Assembly (NCBI GenBank): GCA_934047225.1
Contig: OW203989.1
Span: forward strand, 13,925,977 to 13,989,976
Reading direction: 5' to 3'
DNA length: 64,000 nucleotides
Origin: Ypsolopha sequella
Taxonomy: Eukaryota > Arthropoda > Insecta > Lepidoptera > Ypsolophidae
Shown: positions 12,413-22,168 of the stretch, piece after piece
Layout of the letters: every line of letters starts with the position of its first letter
How positions within the stretch are numbered: the first letter of the stretch is position 1
Notes under the pieces: model-generated
What the model was told of the DNA's origin: nothing
What the model saw: only the letters and a program-made list of their open reading frames with translations
Databases searched by the model: none
Program-made: the position numbers and the translations under genes

Positions 12413-12496
12413 ATCGAAAGAATAATATAATTAAAAACTAAACTTAATCTAGGTAAATTTAAATTACTAACAAATATAATGCCTATATTAAATAAA

Positions 12497-12665
12497 AAAT
12501 GTTTTTTAGTCGTCGCCGTTGGGGAGGGTACCCAAGACGCTGGCAGCGTTACCTCGTTGGATCGCTAAACTGATCCTCTGACCGAGGTAATCTCCGGCCC
12601 TTGGGTCACCAGAGGCGTCGACCAGGCGTGCCGACAAATCTTATTAAATTTGTCTATGATAACTT
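12497..12665 (-). pseudogene. LINE reverse-transcriptase ORF, C-terminal scrap
   Basis: The minus strand reads a short peptide containing [20 protein letters not shown], then [14 protein letters not shown] and a stop. I recognise this tail from lepidopteran non-LTR retrotransposon ORF2 proteins. Everything upstream is missing. The 35-bp tandem and the short family A repeat that follow probably belong to its 3' end. The clade cannot be fixed from so short a piece. Confidence 0.55.
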
Positions 12666-12684
12666 CCTAAATATTTAAATTTTT

Positions 12685-13240
12685 AGATTTTTAGGGTTCC
12701 GTACATACAAGGTACAAAAGGAACCTTATGGTGAGACTCCGTTGTCCGTCCGTCCGTATGTCACAGCCTCATTACTTTAGCACCGTTAAAGATAAATACA
12801 TGAAATTTGGCACAAAAATAGCATTAATTTGCCCACATATTAGGATGTTAAAAAAATTTAAATATTTGAAATTGTTCAAAATATTTCCAAAACAAAAGTG
12901 AGAAAAATAAAAAATATTAGCCTAAAAATACAATATGGGTACCGAATTGTAGATATTAAAGAGTTGATTCTAAAAATATATACTTTTAATATATTCACTC
13001 ACACTGGTTTCGAGAAATCTTTACAAAACCCCAAAAATATGTATGTCCCCCCCTTATCTCCAAAACTGGTGGACCAAAAAATATGAAAAAAACCATGGTA
13101 ATATGTGTTTACGTAAAGATTACAAGAAAAATAAAGCGGTCGAGAAATTCACGAAAAAAAATGACAAAATTAAATTTATCATCCACAATACGGAACCCTA
13201 GGTACGCGAGTCTGACTCGCACTTGGCCGGTTTTTTTCCT
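12685..13240 (-). repeat. Dispersed repeat family A, about 550-bp form
   Basis: On the plus strand it starts TTTTTAGGGTTCCGTACATA, passes a block of 'gtccgtccgtccgtatg', TGAAATTTGGCACAAAAATA, a C run at 13047-13053 and AATACGGAACCCTAGGTACG, and ends CGCACTTGGCCGGTTTTTTT. Its ends are related to those of the 7.2-kb copy. The same long form occurs at 22.32-22.72, 34.15-34.81 and 56.89-57.76 kb, which makes it a useful reference for spotting insertions. Confidence 0.75.
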
Positions 13241-13590
13241 ATGAATTGATTTGAAAAAAAATGGGTGTGCTATAAGACCTACCTGTAAACGAAATTTCAA
13301 GTTTCTAAGTCAACTGAAAGTGCCCTATAGGTTTTCATGGAGAGCAAATTTGTTTGAAAATTTATAATGTAACGTGCAATAACTTTTTTCGCGTCGAGTT
13401 AGAAGCCTGATTATTTTACAGCGCACCATGGGGCCGTAGATTTCTGTAAAAAATACCAGTTTCAACTTGATATCTCATACGGGGCCGAGCAATATGGTCT
13501 TGTTTGACAGACAGACAGACAGACGGACAACAACGTGATATGGGTTCTGATTTTTCATTTTGACGTACGGAACCCTAAAAATAAAAGGAT
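13241..13590. repeat. Dispersed repeat next to family A
   Basis: Starting with CCTATGAATTGATTTG, this stretch holds 'ttggcaagtttctaag'-like and ATATCTCATACGGGGCC phrases, a GACA run at 13509-13525 and ends in GACGTACGGAACCCTAAAAA. The shared 3' ending with family A suggests a related element, or a second unit joined to it. No coding frame. Confidence 0.55.
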
Positions 13591-13845
13591 GATTCGACAA
13601 AATATACTGTCATTTAATTTTTTTTGATAAGGGGCTCTTAACTGTCTCGAGAACAACTTTTTAAGGTTTAAATTATTTATTATAATAAAATTCTTATTCA
13701 GTTCAGTTCAGTTGTGGATAGAACAACTGGCATGTTTAATCCCAAGATCTGTTGATACGATTCATACCATTTTAAATTATTATAAATCTAAATATTCATT
13801 TACATACAGGATTTTGATTTTGTCCTTCATTTTCGTTATAAATGC

Positions 13846-14015
13846 GGTTTCGCAGCCGGATTTTGAAAAACCCGCCTTTTTCTAATAAATCGATACAGAA
13901 CACTTAAAATCAAAATTCACTCAATAGTTATTCAAAACCTTATAACCTATTTATGTATTGTGTATGTTGCCATCGCAAAGTTTCCATTGATTTCTGTAAA
14001 TTACAATTTCAATTT
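13846..14015. mobile_element. MITE family P, single arm
   Basis: This matches one arm of the 8757-9129 palindrome (GCGGTTTCGCAGCCGGATTT, CGCCTTTTTCTAATAAATCG, CAAAGTTTCCATTGATTTCT) and then stops at a poly-T run. It is either a truncated copy or a solo arm. Confidence 0.65.
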
Positions 14016-14826
14016 TTTTTTATTCCAATAAATGGTCACTTGAAGTTGTGCGTTTGACATTATACGGACCCTTAAGAACAGAAATGTCATGCTGTTTTAT
14101 TTCGCTATAAGGTGCACGCTCCATGAAAGTTGCGAGTACAATACAATCGTGTCGATTTAGTCGCGGGCGCAAAATTGAAAACTTGTTTCAGGATTAACCA
14201 CCTTTTGGAAAGACTGTGGACGCTTTCAAACTTTATTTTTGGTTATTATTTATCTAGATTACATTTTCAATGTTTAACTTATATTTATATTTTGATTTTA
14301 TCTCAAACAATAAAAGCAAATTCGGCTACAATTTCAAGAGTTTTGTTGTTCAGATATTACTTGAACTCCACGATTTTTAGTTCGACTTAAACATAGATCT
14401 AAACAATGTTAATCGACTCAGCCTAAAATATTATAGTAACGTTCCATAGACACCCCACAATGTGTTGACAGCGTTTGTATGGAGGTTTGCGCGTAACGAC
14501 GCCTCTTAAACCTAAAATCTTTATCATTAGAGTTACGTTCGAGTTATCGTAGTACGGCCATGTTCATTTGACATTATATCACACAGTAAACAGTTTGATG
14601 AACTCCTCGGATCCAGGACTGTCGTTTGCAGAAAGATTAATGACGTCACAAGATAGAGGCCGAGGGATGATGTTCAGGAAAGGACAGGCTAAAGACATAA
14701 AGATTTACCAACTTGACTATGCATGCGTATGTTTATTTGATGTGTTGTCATCATCGATAACATATATCGATATTTGTCGTGGAAAATACAACGGAATTCT
14801 GCATATTTATACACAATACATACACT
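14016..14826. other. Intergenic DNA, no gene seen
   Basis: The frame at 14130-14390 has no domain. The longer frame at 14568-15032 is open only because it crosses the antisense of the LINE scrap that follows. A phrase near 14050-14085 (TTGACATTATACGGACCCTT) recurs at about 31.58 kb. A perfect TGACGTCA sits at 14641-14648. Confidence 0.5.
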
Positions 14827-15035
14827 CACGCCTGTCTCCCAGCGGGGTAAGCAGAGACTACAGATTCCCGTCTGCTACGATCCAGACACTCCTCTTTCGC
14901 ATCTTCCACACCCATCAATCTAATCATACAAGCCCTTTTATTTCGGGTACTTTTGACTTTGCCCTTCTTCAGTATGTCGCCAATTTGATCAGCATACGTC
15001 CTTCTAGGGCGACCTGCGAGTCTACCGCGTAATTC
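14827..15035 (-). pseudogene. LINE reverse-transcriptase C-terminal scrap (copy 1 of 3)
   Basis: The minus strand reads GRPRRTYADQIGDILKKGK, then a stretch with NKRACMIRLMGVEDAKEE, then CLDRSRRESVVSAYPAG near the end. This is a tail typical of lepidopteran endonuclease/reverse-transcriptase proteins. The piece keeps its frame over about 65 codons, so it is not very old, but all catalytic parts are gone. Similar tails lie at 30776-30866 and 51670-51810. Confidence 0.6.
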
Positions 15036-15527
15036 TGATTTGTATCAAATTCAAGCAAATGCATGCGAAATTCAACGCGTGCAAAAGAAATGGCATGTTA
15101 GGCGGGCGTCGTCGCACGCACGACAAATTTCAATCTCAAGTTGATGTTGATGAAAATCAGAATTACGCGGTAGACCCGCTGGTCGAGCTATACCTTCCAT
15201 TTGCGCACCATAAATTTCTTTCGTCATTCTACTTTCATACATCCTGTTCCAGTTCTTATTTTATGTTATGGACAAAAAGATAGACATTAGACACCCATAG
15301 CTTTATTGTAACGGTTAATGAGTTAGTTTAGATTTAAGCCTTGCGCTAATTTAAAAATATCCATTTCTTTTTTATTATTCTTAGTGTTTAATATCTTCCT
15401 TATTGTTTTTAAACCTCGGATTAATTAATTAATTTTGATAATCAGTCCTGGATTCCACCGGACTTAGCGTGGGATCCACAGTTATTCTCATCACTATGCA
15501 TGCACACTAATTTTAGTAAGTTACCTT
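15036..15527. other. Intergenic DNA, no gene seen
   Basis: A frame at 15059-15283 shows no recognisable domain. Nothing else seen. Confidence 0.4.
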
Positions 15528-15960
15528 AAGGCGCTACGGAAAAAAATCGGCACTTTAAGGACTTGTATATCTACTTCAGTAAATAATTTATTATTTTGAT
15601 AAAATAGTATATTATTTTTGGATTCTTTTTCTAGGGATCTGTTAAAACAAAAACGCGATTGGAGAAATTCGGCTCGATAGAAATATTTATTGAAATGAGG
15701 TCCTTTTCGACACCAATTCTCCTGGTTTGACAATATAGAATGACGTATTGACTGCAACTATATTTTATTAGGTGGGTTTTAACAGTATCTAGGACCTGGT
15801 TAAACGAAATTTTGATAGCAACTTTAGTACATTTTATATTAATAAAAAACCGACTTTTTGCTACTTTTCCGAGAATCCGTCCCTCTCGCACTGAGGATTT
15901 TTTCGCATATGGAGTAACAGGGACGCTAAAACTTTTACATATCGCCTTAAGCATGTAATA
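15528..15960 (-). repeat. Dispersed repeat (CTACGGAAAAAAATCGGCAC end)
   Basis: On the plus strand it begins at GGCGCTACGGAAAAAAATCG and ends GATATGTAAAAG-type in reverse. The phrase GAGGGACGGATTCTCGG and the block around CACCTAATAAAATATAG recur, diverged, at about 48520-48800. A 107-residue minus-strand frame runs through it, but its shared and decaying relatives make it a mobile repeat rather than a gene. Confidence 0.6.
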
Positions 15961-16327
15961 AAATAGTGTAAGCTTTTTGGTAAATAAAGATATTGTATAT
16001 TGTATTGTATTGTATTGTAGTTTTATGGAATCCTAAAAAGAACTTGAACAGCAGGTTCATCTGTGTCATATTTACACTCTGCCTACCCCTCCCGGAGACA
16101 TGTATAAATTACATTTAAATGTCATGTATGTACATCACCCTAAAAGAACCCTTCTTTTGTAATGATGGCCGCCGCCGACTGGAAAACGAAAATGTTTTCT
16201 AATCTTTCCCTGAAAAGAGTTTTCACAAAGGCCGTCAAATACAGAGTGTTGCACCGCTCCCCAGCTTTTATAATACACTGCTTGCTACTATAATGGGAAC
16301 TTTATGATATATAAAAATAATAATATA
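15961..16327. other. Intergenic DNA with (TATTG)n and LINE scrap
   Basis: Positions about 15992-16018 are a TATTG microsatellite. Around 16078-16105, GCCTACCCCTCCCGGAGACA looks like the very end of the LINE tail family seen at 14.8 kb, on the plus strand. No gene. Confidence 0.45.
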
Positions 16328-16503
16328 GAAGGTGACTTTTTGATCATCGCCCAAATTCATACAGGAGGCTTGGTAAGTGATCATTATCGTGAATCAATGA
16401 AGTTTTACAAATTTCACAAAAAATGTTATTGATCCATGATACTGATCACTTACCAAGCTTACTGTATGAATTTGGACGATGACCAAAAAGTCACCTTGTA
16501 TAT
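16328..16503. mobile_element. Palindromic MITE, family Q, copy 1
   Basis: Arms carry GGTGACTTTTTGATCATCGC, CCAAATTCATAC and GTAAGTGATCA and their reverse complements. A larger copy of the same family is at 38107-38372. The right arm abuts SINE-like family S at about 16503, so the two elements are joined end to end. Confidence 0.7.
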
Positions 16504-16504
16504 C

Positions 16505-16720
16505 GTCACGATATGAATCCACGAGGGGTGTCAGAGGTGAAATGCAAGTTACAGTCCACACTCGGTACACCCGCATTTCACCGACGATTATTAGATCCCA
16601 ACGTGATGGGCGGTGAGCCCTACTATCGCCGTTCTTCGGGCACAAATACACGCGTTTTAGGGCATGAAGGTTTCCTCACGATGCTTTCCTTCACCGTTCA
16701 GCAAGTGGTTAATTTTTTTT
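16505..16720. repeat. SINE-like repeat family S, copy 2
   Basis: This carries GTCACGATATGAATCCACGA, GTTACAGTCCACACTCGGTA, ATTTCACCGACGATTATTAG and CACCGTTCAGCAAGTGG in the same order as the copies at 5.94, 33.5 and 63.8 kb. Frames on both strands (16394-16651, 16513-16734) cross the repeat boundaries and are not genes. Confidence 0.7.
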
Positions 16721-17250
16721 CATGTAACTTGTGAAGTGTACCTTGTTGATACCATACATTGCGGTCCTGCACTACTTCCGACCACCCCCGTAAAAATGAA
16801 TGGAGATCGTCCCGCCATCTTTTTAGTCTACTTGGCCGTCAATAGCCGTCATCTGGCACACACACGGTAGCGATTTTCGCCGACCTATCCGGGTGCATAC
16901 AGCTAACATGGCCAGCCCAGTTTCATTTTAGCTTTGCTGTTAATTCAGTGTTTTTAATACGGTCAATCCGTTTTACATCTAGAATGCTGCGTTCCATTGC
17001 TCGTTGGTAAGTATTAGCACAGTATAGATATGTAACAGTATTACATCTGGGCAGTGTCTTTGAAACAATGCTCGGTAGACGCACGCATTAGGGCTGCCCA
17101 CATAAATGCGCGGGAATCGGGTGGCGTCTCACACTCTCCGCGTACCTACTTAACTGCAGCACACCCCTACTATGAGGTGTGTACCGAGATTTGGAAGCGC
17201 GGGTTTTGGCCGTTTTATATGAAGACATAATACTGACTACTTATCTACAA
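16721..17250. other. Intergenic DNA, no gene seen
   Basis: Somewhat GC-richer than the flanks. A donor-like GGTAAGTATT occurs at about 17005, but no coding exon could be supported beside it. Confidence 0.4.
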
Positions 17251-17388
17251 CCCGGTCACATTATCTCGAGACCTGGCGTCGATGACGTCACATCGCGTCG
17301 GCGCTCAGATACAGAGCGCGGGGAGGTGAAAGGAGAACGGGGGCGGGTGGTTCGCATTCCAGCGAGGTCTCGAGATAATGTGACCGGG
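17251..17388. mobile_element. MITE with 24-bp inverted repeats
   Basis: CCCGGTCACATTATCTCGAG plus ACCT at 17251-17274 is matched in reverse at 17365-17388. The 138-bp element is GC-rich inside, unlike its surroundings, and contains a perfect TGACGTCA at 17283-17290. Non-coding. Confidence 0.7.
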
Positions 17389-17556
17389 ATGTATACTGTG
17401 GTATTAGGTAATACAAAATACTATGCATATAAATTTCGAAAACTCATTGTTATATACTCATTGGTTTATGTAACTTATTTTTAAGTAATTATGTACAATC
17501 AAACACTGTTATATGATAATTTGATTTGATTTAAATAAACTTATTATAAACTTATA

Positions 17557-17624
17557 TGCCCGACCAGGGATCGAACCTGGGTCTCAAGATTGAAAGGCCA
17601 GCGTTCTACCGTCTAAGCTGCCGC
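17557..17624 (-). repeat. tRNA-derived SINE head, copy 1
   Basis: The minus strand has an A-box-like AGCTTAGACGG and a perfect B box GGTTCGATCCC (17567-17577), giving an internal RNA polymerase III promoter. The acceptor ends do not pair well, so a working tRNA gene is unlikely. The phrase before it (GAAAACTCATTG) also precedes the related head at 33931-33980, so this is a dispersed SINE. Confidence 0.6.
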
Positions 17625-18000
17625 TTTTATGTTTAGATTTACTTTTTGGTAAGATGTGAAAATAACGTTTCATCTTCAATTTAGAACATAACCTACAATA
17701 GATATTTTGTTTAATTTAAAATATTGCAATTTGTAATTGTAACTAAAATCATTAAGATTCTGTACATCTACATACTTTTGCAATTCTACTTTACCTTAGA
17801 CGAAGCTGAGGAGGATGAGCTCTGTGGTATCAGACGATTATCTAAGCTGGAACTCTGGAAGATATTGCACTTGTTTTTGTAACTATACAGGATGGAAGAA
17901 AATACCGTGGCTGGAGGGAAAGGACCCTAAATATTGATGATAGCAATTTAAACTGAAAGGAAACATTCCTTTATTTTCAAAACCAGGCAAAAATTGCATT
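17625..18000. other. Intergenic DNA, no gene seen
   Basis: Near 17885-17985 a phrase with CTGAAAGGAAACATTCC recurs at 10.65 kb, so this part is a dispersed repeat. Otherwise nothing. Confidence 0.4.
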
Positions 18001-18165
18001 TAATTGTGATTGCAGCGAGTGCTGCAATCACACGAGTCGAGAAAAAGTTTCTCGCACGAGTTTCGTATAATTTTTTATATCACAAGTGCGGAAAATGCCG
18101 ACTTTACGCACGCGCAGCGTGCGTAGAGCGGTCATGTTACGCACAGTGTGCTATAAACATTTTTG
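18000..18165. repeat. Dispersed repeat R, copy 1
   Basis: Runs CTGCAATCACACGAGTCGAG, AAAGTTTCTCGCACGAGTTT, CACAAGTGCGGAAAATGCCG to TTACGCACAGTGTGCTATAA. The same unit is present in inverted orientation at about 21505-21640. Short internal inverted repeats (ACGCACGCGCAGCGTGCGT) could fold. Not a gene, although it is open at 17994-18182. Confidence 0.6.
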
Positions 18166-18553
18166 ATAAATCACTTGCTTGATCTGGAACTCGGACCGGA
18201 GAAATATTTAAAAAAACTTGTATTTTTCAAAGATTTCAAAAGTTTAGATGAGCCCTGGCACCTAAAATCTATTGCATTGTTTTTGAATGCGTGCGTTAAC
18301 ATAATGCCGCCGCGCGCACACTTATGAGTGCGCAATCTGTCTACCTACGGTCAGCAAACTGATCAGACTACTAAAGTTGTTAAAATGATTAACTTTAAGT
18401 GCACTTAAAGCATTCAACTATCACTGTGTTCAGATGAGCACTGGTTCCAAATGTGTGAGCGTCACCCATTTAAAGGTGGAAACATTTTGGTGCTGTCATA
18501 GTACGGTAGGGGCTTATTTTTAATTTTGAAATCTTCGGTATTTTTATGATATC
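18166..18553. other. Intergenic DNA, no gene seen
   Basis: No gene or repeat boundary recognised. Confidence 0.35.
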
Positions 18554-18669
18554 TGTATTATGGTATTTTGTGCAACTGTAACATAATTTGAGACATTGGG
18601 ACACGAGTGCTTGAGTGCACTGCACAAGTGTCCCAATGTCTAATTATGTTCAGTTGCACATAATACTAT
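18554..18669. mobile_element. Short palindromic element
   Basis: Left and right arms share GTGCAACTG, ACATAATT and AGACATTGGGACAC in reverse orientation around a short centre near 18615. The arms differ by small indels. Likely a MITE or fold-back remnant. Confidence 0.6.
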
Positions 18670-19149
18670 ATCTACGACCATCAAAAATATCGTTTTCACA
18701 TGACATTATTTATAATATTTACAACTAATAATTTCACGAAAAAGAACAGTCATCAATAAGGTCCAGATGCGGTGAAACTGCACGTAGATGTACTAAACCA
18801 ACTCGTCTCTCTATTACAAATAGATTATCAAAGCGTTTACTGGCCGCGAAACCTATAAATAACTTATGAGCTCCTGGTACTTTTATTTTACTGTGTTTTC
18901 ATGTAGAATCTGAGGCTGATTTTAAAATAATAATAGTCCATGAAACGCGGGTGTACCAAGTTTGGACTATAACTTGCATTTCACACTGGGGAACACCTCT
19001 GAAACCCCTTCGGGGATTCATGTCGTGAAGATATACTGCCTGGGGGCCAATTACAAGCGACGATGAGAAAAAAGGGGAATGGCCTAAGAAAAGGACGGGA
19101 CTTATTTCTCATCGCTGTCGTTGAAAGGCTCTTTAGCGGTGTAATAATA
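18670..19149. other. Intergenic DNA with family S fragment
   Basis: Positions 18957-19027 hold the reverse complement of the start of family S (GGGGATTCATGTCGTGA). The rest shows no gene. Confidence 0.45.
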
Positions 19150-19515
19150 TTAAAAAAAAACGGTCAAGTGCGTGTCGGGCCACGCGCAATGTAGGGTTCC
19201 GTAGTTGCCCTGCACAATATGCGGACTTTTTCTCCAAGGACACTTTATAAGTTTGTCGACTAATACAGATCGCACCAACCTTCTAGTACGCTCGGAAGTT
19301 GCTCTTCCCAAAAACGGACCATACATTTTGTTCCTGCTGATACGAATCGCCCCGTGTTTAGAGGGGACTAAAAATTTGACGCGATCTGTACTCGTTAACT
19401 TGTAAAGCCTACTTAGCTGTGATAGTTTTCCTTTTAATTTCGTTATGTATACTACTGCAGTGATTTTTTTCACGTCTCCAAATACAATCGTTTCGCTGGC
19501 AGGGGGGGGACTCTT
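19150..19515. repeat. Family A-related repeat (GGTCAAGTGCGTGTCGGG end)
   Basis: Starts in a poly-A run with CGGTCAAGTGCGTGTCGGGC and TGTAGGGTTCCGTAG and ends at an eight-base G run near 19502-19509. I recognise the opening phrase as a common lepidopteran repeat. A 143-residue minus-strand frame (19150-19581) crosses into the next element and is not a gene. Confidence 0.55.
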
Positions 19516-20950
19516 GACTCTAACAAAAATTAACACTTTTAAGTGCAGTGCAGTGCTCGCTCGATGATGCACGCGCCTCACTGTTTACCGCTCTGAATTA
19601 ATATATTCACGTACTGCCGCGGCCGCTTGCGCGTCCGTGACACGACCGCCATCATGAGTGGACAACTCGTGCCCAACGAAGTCCTGGCGTTCCTGCAGTA
19701 CCAGCTGGACGTGATGGACGAAGTTAGTATTGCGCAGATCTGCAAGATTAACTTCACGGAAGAAGAGATTCGAACTGCGAAATCTCTATTGTACGCGTCG
19801 CTGAACATCTCCGACCAGATGCCGTCTCGCAGGAGGGATGAAAAGGGAGAGAAAAGCCTTCAGGACATCGTGAAGGTGCTGAAGGAAAAGGATCCCGACG
19901 ATGTGCCGACCTTTGTGGCGAAGGACCTACGCAAACTTCCGTCGGTTACCTTCGACCACATTGACGTGACCCGGCTATTGAGGGACATAACATCCCTTCG
20001 ATCCAGTTTAACTCAATTGGAGCTGAAGTTCGAAGCCTCACAAACCACCATCAGTGAGCTGCGTGTCGAAGTCAATGTATTGCGCAAGACGACATCGTAT
20101 GTAGGTCACCTGTGGCTTCGAACGTCAACACCCGACGTGGAGCGTACTGCGTGAGCGATAGTTCGGAGTCAGCAAATTCACCGGCCGCCGACTCCTTCGC
20201 CCCGCATCCCGCGCTCCCTGCTCGACCCGTGCCGCCCCCCGCGCCTCACTTCGCGGTGACGACACCGGTGTCTGTATCCACCCCAAACGGGTACGCTGCT
20301 GCTGCCGCCAGCAAATCTCCCGACAAGCGGCAAACCAAAACATTCGCCGAGAGGGAGCCAGACAAGAGTCGCCGTGAGCCCCTTCGCAGTGTGGTACCCC
20401 AGGACCCCTATCCTGGTCAGGTCGTTGAGAAGGGCTTCATCTTGGTAGAGAAGAAAAAGAGGATGCCCCATCGACGTAACCAGTGCGGAACTGCGCCGAC
20501 TGGACCGGACAACTTGCTGCGTCCTGCACTACCTTCGACGCTGTTGTACGTGTCCCGACTGAACTTCACCACCCAGCCAGCTGATTTGGTGAAGTACATT
20601 AAGAAAAAAACAAACCTCGTTTTGAGAGTGGAGAAGCTGCATTCGCGCAACAACGTGAGTTTCAACTCATTTGTTGTGCGAGTACCTACTACGATCCTCG
20701 CTCTCGTCACGAAGGAAGACTTCTGGCCGAAGGGTGTCGTATTTCGGCGATTCCGTGGAAGGTTAGCTGACACCCCCCCACTTCCACAAGCGCGCAGCAC
20801 TTCGCCAGTCAGGAAGTGTTAATTAATTAGTGTTATATTATGTATGTTAGTCTGTAAGGTATTTATTTACTATGGGCCCTTGTCATTGTATTTTATATTT
20901 TGTCATGTGTTGCCTGAAATAAACAATTATTATTATTATTATTATTATAA
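19516..20950 (+). mobile_element. ORF1-only LINE derivative (CR1-like)
   Basis: A self-contained unit of about 1.43 kb: a 5' leader starting near ACTTTTAAGTGCAGTGCAGT, an ORF1 reading region (19654-20822), an AATAAA at 20918-20923 and a terminal (ATT)n run at 20927-20950. No endonuclease or reverse transcriptase follows. A short simple-repeat 3' end is typical of several LINE clades. The layout resembles the ORF1-only HAL1 derivatives of mammalian L1, suggesting copying in trans by a partner LINE. The 5' boundary is inferred from a change of sequence character. Confidence 0.6.
19654..20822 (+). pseudogene. LINE ORF1 protein, one frameshift
   Basis: ORF1 proteins bind the element's RNA in ribonucleoprotein particles. 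The start is placed at 19654 (MSGQLVPNEVLAFLQ, context CATCATGAG) rather than at an earlier in-frame ATG. The N-terminal part (to about 20090) is acidic and ends in a likely coiled coil (LLRDITSLRSSLTQLELK and onwards). The reading then jumps frame between about 20090 and 20112 and continues to 20822: a Ser/Pro/Ala-rich linker, a basic stretch (EKKKRMPHRRN) and a C-terminal RNA-recognition-like fold from LLYVSRLNFTTQ to FWPKGVVFRRFRG. Both halves are otherwise uninterrupted, so the indel is recent or an assembly error. No slippery site was seen, so programmed frameshifting is unlikely. CR1-type assignment is from memory of similar lepidopteran proteins. Confidence 0.65.
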
Positions 20951-21269
20951 GCTTAATATTTCGCAAACGAAACCCTGTATCGAACAAATGATCTTCTCGC
21001 ACCCCTAATGTTTTTAAATCACCTGTCCAACTACACTCCACACAAGGGGATAGACGAGAAAAAAAATCATCCCCACTTTAAGTGTAAGGGAGGTACCCCA
21101 AAATATTTTTTTTTCTAAATTTCAATGTACTACTTCATCGGCGAGATAAATATGTATACCCATGCCAGCTTTCTAGTAGTCTCTAAGCTAAGCCGCGGAC
21201 AGACAGACAGACGGACATGGTGAAAATATAAGGGGGGAATTGTTGAATACGGAACCCTAAAAACGACCA
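20951..21269. repeat. Dispersed repeat ending ACGGAACCCTAAAAA
   Basis: From about 20985, with a phrase on CGCACCCCTAATG, a long AT block, CCCATGCCAGCTTTCTAGTA, a 'gacagacagacagacgg' run and AATACGGAACCCTAAAAACG. The tail is the same as in family A, but the body differs. No gene. Confidence 0.55.
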
Positions 21270-21504
21270 AGTGCGAGTACCTCGCTTACCTAGGGTTCCG
21301 TATTGTGGATGATAAATTTAATTATGTAATTTTATTTCGTGTATTTCTCAACCGCTTTATTTTTCCTGTATTTCCTTTACGTAAACACATATTAACATGA
21401 TTTTTTCATATTTTGCGGGCAATCAGTTTTGGAGTTAAGGGGGGGAACATGCATTTTTTCATGGTTTTTCAAGGATTTCCAGAAATACATGCAATTAATT
21501 AACA
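21270..21504. repeat. Family A, partial copy
   Basis: Begins ACCAAGTGCGAGTACCTCGC and CCTAGGGTTCCGTATTGTGG and continues as the reverse of the 12.7-kb copy down to a G run near 21439-21445, then breaks off. Confidence 0.6.
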
Positions 21505-21640
21505 TTATAGCACACCGTGCGTAAAATGACCACTTTACGCACGTTTTCCGCACTTATGCTATAAAAATTTATACGAAACTCGTGCGAGAAACTTTTTCTC
21601 GACTCGTGTGATTGCTCTCGTATCGTAATGTGCTATTATA
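21505..21640. repeat. Dispersed repeat R, copy 2 (inverted)
   Basis: Reverse complement of the unit at 18000-18165 (ACTTTACGCACGTTTTCCGC, CTCGTGCGAGAAACTTTTTC, CGACTCGTGTGATTGC). The pair brackets the ORF1 element. Confidence 0.6.
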
Positions 21641-21679
21641 TCATTGCAGTATAGAAACGTAAATCTGGATGTGAGGAGC

Positions 21680-21752
21680 TCTGAACCGGGATTCGAACCC
21701 GGGACCTCTCGCTTACCGGGCGATTGCTCTAACCACTGAGCTATCCAGGTCC
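21680..21752 (-). repeat. tRNA-Thr-like SINE head, copy 1
   Basis: The minus strand has TAGCTCAGTGGTTAGAGC (D arm / A box), an anticodon-loop region CCGGTAA (GGT, threonine, but with C where U33 is expected) and a perfect B box GGTTCGAATCC (21689-21699) in a paired T arm. The acceptor strands do not match. A second copy at 63071-63142 shares the phrase AACACAACTCTT just outside the tRNA-like part, so it is a dispersed SINE and not a tRNA gene. Confidence 0.6.
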
Positions 21753-22029
21753 CAACACAACTCTTTACTCTTTCTTTGCATTGTGTGTCATGTATTTACA
21801 GTAACTCGCACAAACATAGAAACTGTTAGAATATGACCCACATATTCAAACCGTCAGACACCATTCCGCGATGTCTTTTGGCATCGAGTGAGCGAGCGAC
21901 TCGCAGACTGCGAACTGAGATTCGCAGTTCCCGCTAATGACAATACATGGCGGTCGGTGTCGCTACATTTTAGCAGAAAATTTATTACGATATGCGTAAA
22001 AATGCGTAAATGATGCGTATTTGTCATAT
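21753..22029. other. Intergenic DNA, no gene seen
   Basis: A minus-strand frame at 21854-22072 has no recognisable domain. Nothing else found. Confidence 0.4.
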
Positions 22030-22074
22030 ACTTGACTGATGACGGCCCACTAAGGGCCGAAATATATTTCAAGT
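22030..22074 (+). ncRNA. Hammerhead-like RNA motif, copy 3
   Basis: ACTTGA (helix I) is followed directly by CTGATGA, then C, GGCCC-ACTAA-GGGCC (helix II), GAAATATATT and TCAAGT (helix I, 3' strand, six perfect pairs). A type I hammerhead has this order, with a very short helix III between GAAA and the cleavage site. The extra C before helix II can pair with the G of GAAA, which would disturb the catalytic core. Copy 4 faces it about 95 bases away. Confidence 0.45.
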
Positions 22075-22168
22075 TAAAAAAAATATTTTATTTATTATAA
22101 ATACATTATATTTAACTTTTACGAGCTTTTGATTACTACTATTATTAAAACAATTTAAAAAAATTATA

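Noticed and set aside
14568..15032. 154-residue plus-strand protein
   Set aside because: Half of it is the antisense of a LINE C-terminal scrap.
15631..15954. 107-residue minus-strand protein
   Set aside because: It lies wholly within a dispersed repeat with a decayed relative at 48.5-48.8 kb, and no domain is recognisable.
19150..19581. 143-residue minus-strand protein
   Set aside because: It spans the junction between a family A-related repeat and the ORF1 element, so it is a chance frame.
20090..20112. Programmed ribosomal frameshift in ORF1
   Set aside because: No slippery heptamer or downstream structure was seen, and a simple indel explains the shift.
20125..20800. Antisense frames opposite ORF1
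   Set aside because: GC-rich coding sequence gives open antisense frames, and the sense strand has the recognisable protein.
21680..21752. Functional tRNA-Thr gene
   Set aside because: Acceptor strands do not pair, the base before the anticodon is C instead of U, and a second copy shares sequence outside the tRNA-like part.
22030..22074. Declaring a canonical, active hammerhead ribozyme
   Set aside because: The extra C before helix II and the possible pairing of the G of GAAA break the standard core. Kept only as a hammerhead-like motif.
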